The notes under the pieces were generated by a model, which saw nothing but the letters and a program-made list of their open reading frames with translations, did no database searches and was not told the origin of the DNA. A stretch of 6,631 nt of DNA from Clostridiaceae bacterium (GTDB lineage Bacteria; Bacillota; Clostridia; Saccharofermentanales; UBA5734). Shown here one piece after another: positions 4,880-6,631 of this stretch (positions are counted from its first letter, which is position 1; the number at the start of each line of letters is the position of its first letter). The stretch is taken from assembly GCA_012511525.1 (NCBI GenBank), contig JAAZFW010000531.1, positions 1 to 6,631 of the forward strand. The letters run 5' to 3'. The position numbers and the translations under genes are program-made.

Positions 4880-6607
4880 ATGCTGTCATCTGTAAGCACG
4901 ATTTGGGTTCTGGTCGCCTCAGCCCTGGTCTTTTTCATGCAGGCCGGATTCGCCATGGTTGAAACCGGCCTGACCCGGGCCAAGAACGCCGGCAACATCA
5001 TCATGAAGAACCTGATGGACTTTGCCATCGGGACGGTTGTCTACTGGGTGCTCGGGTTCGGCCTCATGTTTGCCGGCTCAAGCGCCCTGGTCGGCGGATT
5101 GGACTGGTTCACCCGGGGGTCCTACGACGCCATGCTGCCCGCCGGTATTTCGCGGGAAACCTTCATCATCTTCCAGACCGTTTTCTGCGCCACGGCGGCC
5201 ACGATCGTGTCCGGCGCCATGGCCGAACGGACCCGCTTTATCGCCTACTGCCTCTACAGCGCCGTGATCAGCGCCGTCATCTACCCCATTTCCGGCCACT
5301 GGATCTGGGGCGGCGGCTGGCTGGCCCAACTGGGCTTCCACGATTTTGCCGGCTCGACGGCCGTGCACATGGTCGGCGGTATCGCGGCACTGGTCGGCGC
5401 AAAAATTCTGGGGCCTCGCGTCGGCAAGTATGACCCGAACGGCAAACCGCGCGCCATCCCGGGCCACAGCCTGACTCTGGCTGCGCTGGGCGTCTTCATC
5501 CTGTGGTTCTGCTGGTTCGGTTTCAACGGTGGCTCGACGGTATCGGCCGAAGGCGATTCGGTCCTGGCGAGCATGGGGCGCATTTTCGTCACCACCAACA
5601 TGGCCGCGGCGGCCTCAACCGTCACCGTGATGCTTGTCACCTGGATCCGCTTTAAAAAGCCGGACGTCTCGATGACGCTTAACGGCGCTCTGGCCGGGCT
5701 GGTGGCGATCACGGCCGGCACCGACCTGGTTACGCCGGTTGGCGCTTTCGCGATCGGGGTCATCGCCGGCCTTCTGGTCGTGTTCGGCATCGAGTTCATC
5801 GACAAGGTGCTGAAGATCGACGATCCGGTCGGCGCCATCGGGGTCCATGGGTTGTGCGGCGCCGCCGGCACGGTCCTGGTCGGCCTGTTTTCCGCCGCCG
5901 AATACAGCTATGCCGGCGGCACCATGCCCAAGGGTCTGCTCTACGGCGGCGGGTTCAAACTGCTCGGCGTCGAACTGCTCGGCGTTATCTCCGTCGCCGC
6001 CTGGGTGGCCGGGACGATGACCATCGTGTTTTTGATCATCCGGAAGGTGATCGGTCTTCGGGCAACCCGCGAAGAGGAGATCACCGGGCTGGATGTTTCC
6101 GAACACGGTCTGGAAAGCGCCTATGCCGATTTTGTCAGCGCCGATCTGACCGCCTACCCGGGCCGGAACGGCTTTAACGCCGGCAGTGTACCGGTCGAGC
6201 AGGCCGTTCCGGTCCAGCTGGTCGAGCCGCGGGTCGTGACAGTTTCCGACATCAAGTTCACCAAGGTGGAGATCATCACCAAGCAGAGCAAGTTTGAATC
6301 GCTCAAGACGGCCCTCGACAAGGTCGGCATCACCGGCATGACCGTAATCAACGTGCTCGGCTACGGCCAGCAGGGCGGACGCACCGAGTTCTACCGCGGT
6401 GTCGCGGTCGAAACGCACCTGCTGCCCAAGATCAAGATCGAGATCGTGGTCAGCAAGGTGCCCGTGCGCACGATCATCGAGATCGCCAAGGCGGTGCTGT
6501 ACACCGGCAATATCGGGGACGGCAAGATCTTCGTCTACAATGTGGAGAATGTGGTCAAGGTCCGAACTGGCGAAGAGGGCTACGACGCGCTTCAGGATGT
6601 CGAATAA
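4880..6607 (+). CDS. amt: Ammonium transporter fused to a C-terminal PII regulatory domain
   Basis: A 575-residue inner-membrane protein. Residues 1-395 form an Amt/Mep/Rh channel of about eleven membrane segments. Against E. coli AmtB (from memory) the conduction residues are kept: Phe98 and Phe102 near the gate, Trp143, Asp155, His163 and His323 of the twin-His pore, and Phe215 with Ser219. Residues 399-415 keep the cytoplasmic tail (EEEITGLDVSEHG) that in separate systems contacts GlnK. After a linker of about 40 residues, 457-575 form a whole PII domain: T-loop around 494-512 (GYGQQGGRTEFYRG), LPKIKIEIVV (514-523), and the nucleotide-binding signature TGNIGDGKIFV (542-552) with Lys549 and Arg562. 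Val510 stands where enteric GlnB has the uridylylated Tyr51, so that modification cannot occur; Tyr505 (Tyr46 counterpart) is kept. The tethered domain likely plugs or opens the pore according to ATP, ADP and 2-oxoglutarate. It appears monocistronic within the window and is preceded by an attenuator-like leader. Confidence 0.95.
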   Translation: MLSSVSTIWVLVASALVFFMQAGFAMVETGLTRAKNAGNIIMKNLMDFAIGTVVYWVLGFGLMFAGSSALVGGLDWFTRGSYDAMLPAGISRETFIIFQTVFCATAATIVSGAMAERTRFIAYCLYSAVISAVIYPISGHWIWGGGWLAQLGFHDFAGSTAVHMVGGIAALVGAKILGPRVGKYDPNGKPRAIPGHSLTLAALGVFILWFCWFGFNGGSTVSAEGDSVLASMGRIFVTTNMAAAASTVTVMLVTWIRFKKPDVSMTLNGALAGLVAITAGTDLVTPVGAFAIGVIAGLLVVFGIEFIDKVLKIDDPVGAIGVHGLCGAAGTVLVGLFSAAEYSYAGGTMPKGLLYGGGFKLLGVELLGVISVAAWVAGTMTIVFLIIRKVIGLRATREEEITGLDVSEHGLESAYADFVSADLTAYPGRNGFNAGSVPVEQAVPVQLVEPRVVTVSDIKFTKVEIITKQSKFESLKTALDKVGITGMTVINVLGYGQQGGRTEFYRGVAVETHLLPKIKIEIVVSKVPVRTIIEIAKAVLYTGNIGDGKIFVYNVENVVKVRTGEEGYDALQDVE

Positions 6608-6631
6608 AAAAAGGCTCCGGCAAATAGGCGG
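6606..6631 (+). other. Possible start of a terminator after amt, cut by the window edge
   Basis: Seven A residues (6606-6612, overlapping the stop codon) are followed by the GC-rich GGCTCCGG (6613-6620), which could be the 5' arm of a bidirectional terminator. The other arm would lie outside the window, so this cannot be confirmed. Confidence 0.25.

Noticed and set aside
5615..6418. A 267-codon minus-strand frame opposite amt
   Set aside because: The plus strand here encodes the conserved Amt pore and PII domain residue by residue; the reverse product is low-complexity and unlike known proteins.

Overview
The window is GC-rich bacterial DNA with AT-rich intergenic stretches, strong purine-rich ribosome binding sites (AAGGAG, GAGGAG) and near-consensus housekeeping-sigma promoters. 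It holds three complete transcription blocks plus a truncated one at the left edge. The promoter and ribosome-site style, a LacI-type repressor with a CpG-centred operator, and a fused Amt-PII transporter would suit a high-GC anaerobic Bacillota (Clostridia-like) organism. This is inference; no rRNA or taxonomic marker is present.

Left half, minus strand (about 3460 down to 1): a carbohydrate-type operon. The first gene (3380-1335) encodes a 681-residue TIM-barrel glycoside hydrolase-like protein with a beta-galactosidase-trimerisation-like domain. Thirty-one bases later comes a 403-residue cupin resembling type I mannose-6-phosphate isomerase (1303-92). Forty bases further on, a new reading frame with its own ribosome site starts at 51 and runs off the window. 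Its 17 visible residues are hydrophobic, so a membrane or exported protein is likely.

Middle: a divergent LacI-family repressor gene (3586-4647, plus strand) shares a 205-base control region with the operon. Two near-identical 16-base, CpG-centred pseudo-palindromes lie there. One fills the spacer of a promoter reading into the hydrolase operon. The other lies just downstream of a TTGACG-N17-TAGAAT promoter for the repressor gene and overlaps its ribosome site. The layout reads as a self-contained, autoregulated sugar-use locus with an unknown inducer.

Right half, plus strand: a separate nitrogen module. An AT-rich segment with repeated TTGCAT-type motifs leads into a consensus TTGACA-N18-TATAAT promoter, followed within about 10 bases by a strong intrinsic terminator placed before the gene. 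A small hairpin with loop AAAGGC overlaps the terminator's 5' arm, resembling ANTAR-type antitermination targets. The gene (4880-6607) encodes an Amt ammonium channel whose C-terminus continues into a complete PII signalling domain lacking the tyrosine that is uridylylated in enteric GlnB. Channel and regulator are therefore one polypeptide, and its expression may be set by conditional termination.

I saw no CRISPR array, tRNA, rRNA, insertion sequence or defence island. The points most worth following are the Amt-PII fusion with its leader, and the unassigned substrate of the hydrolase-cupin operon.
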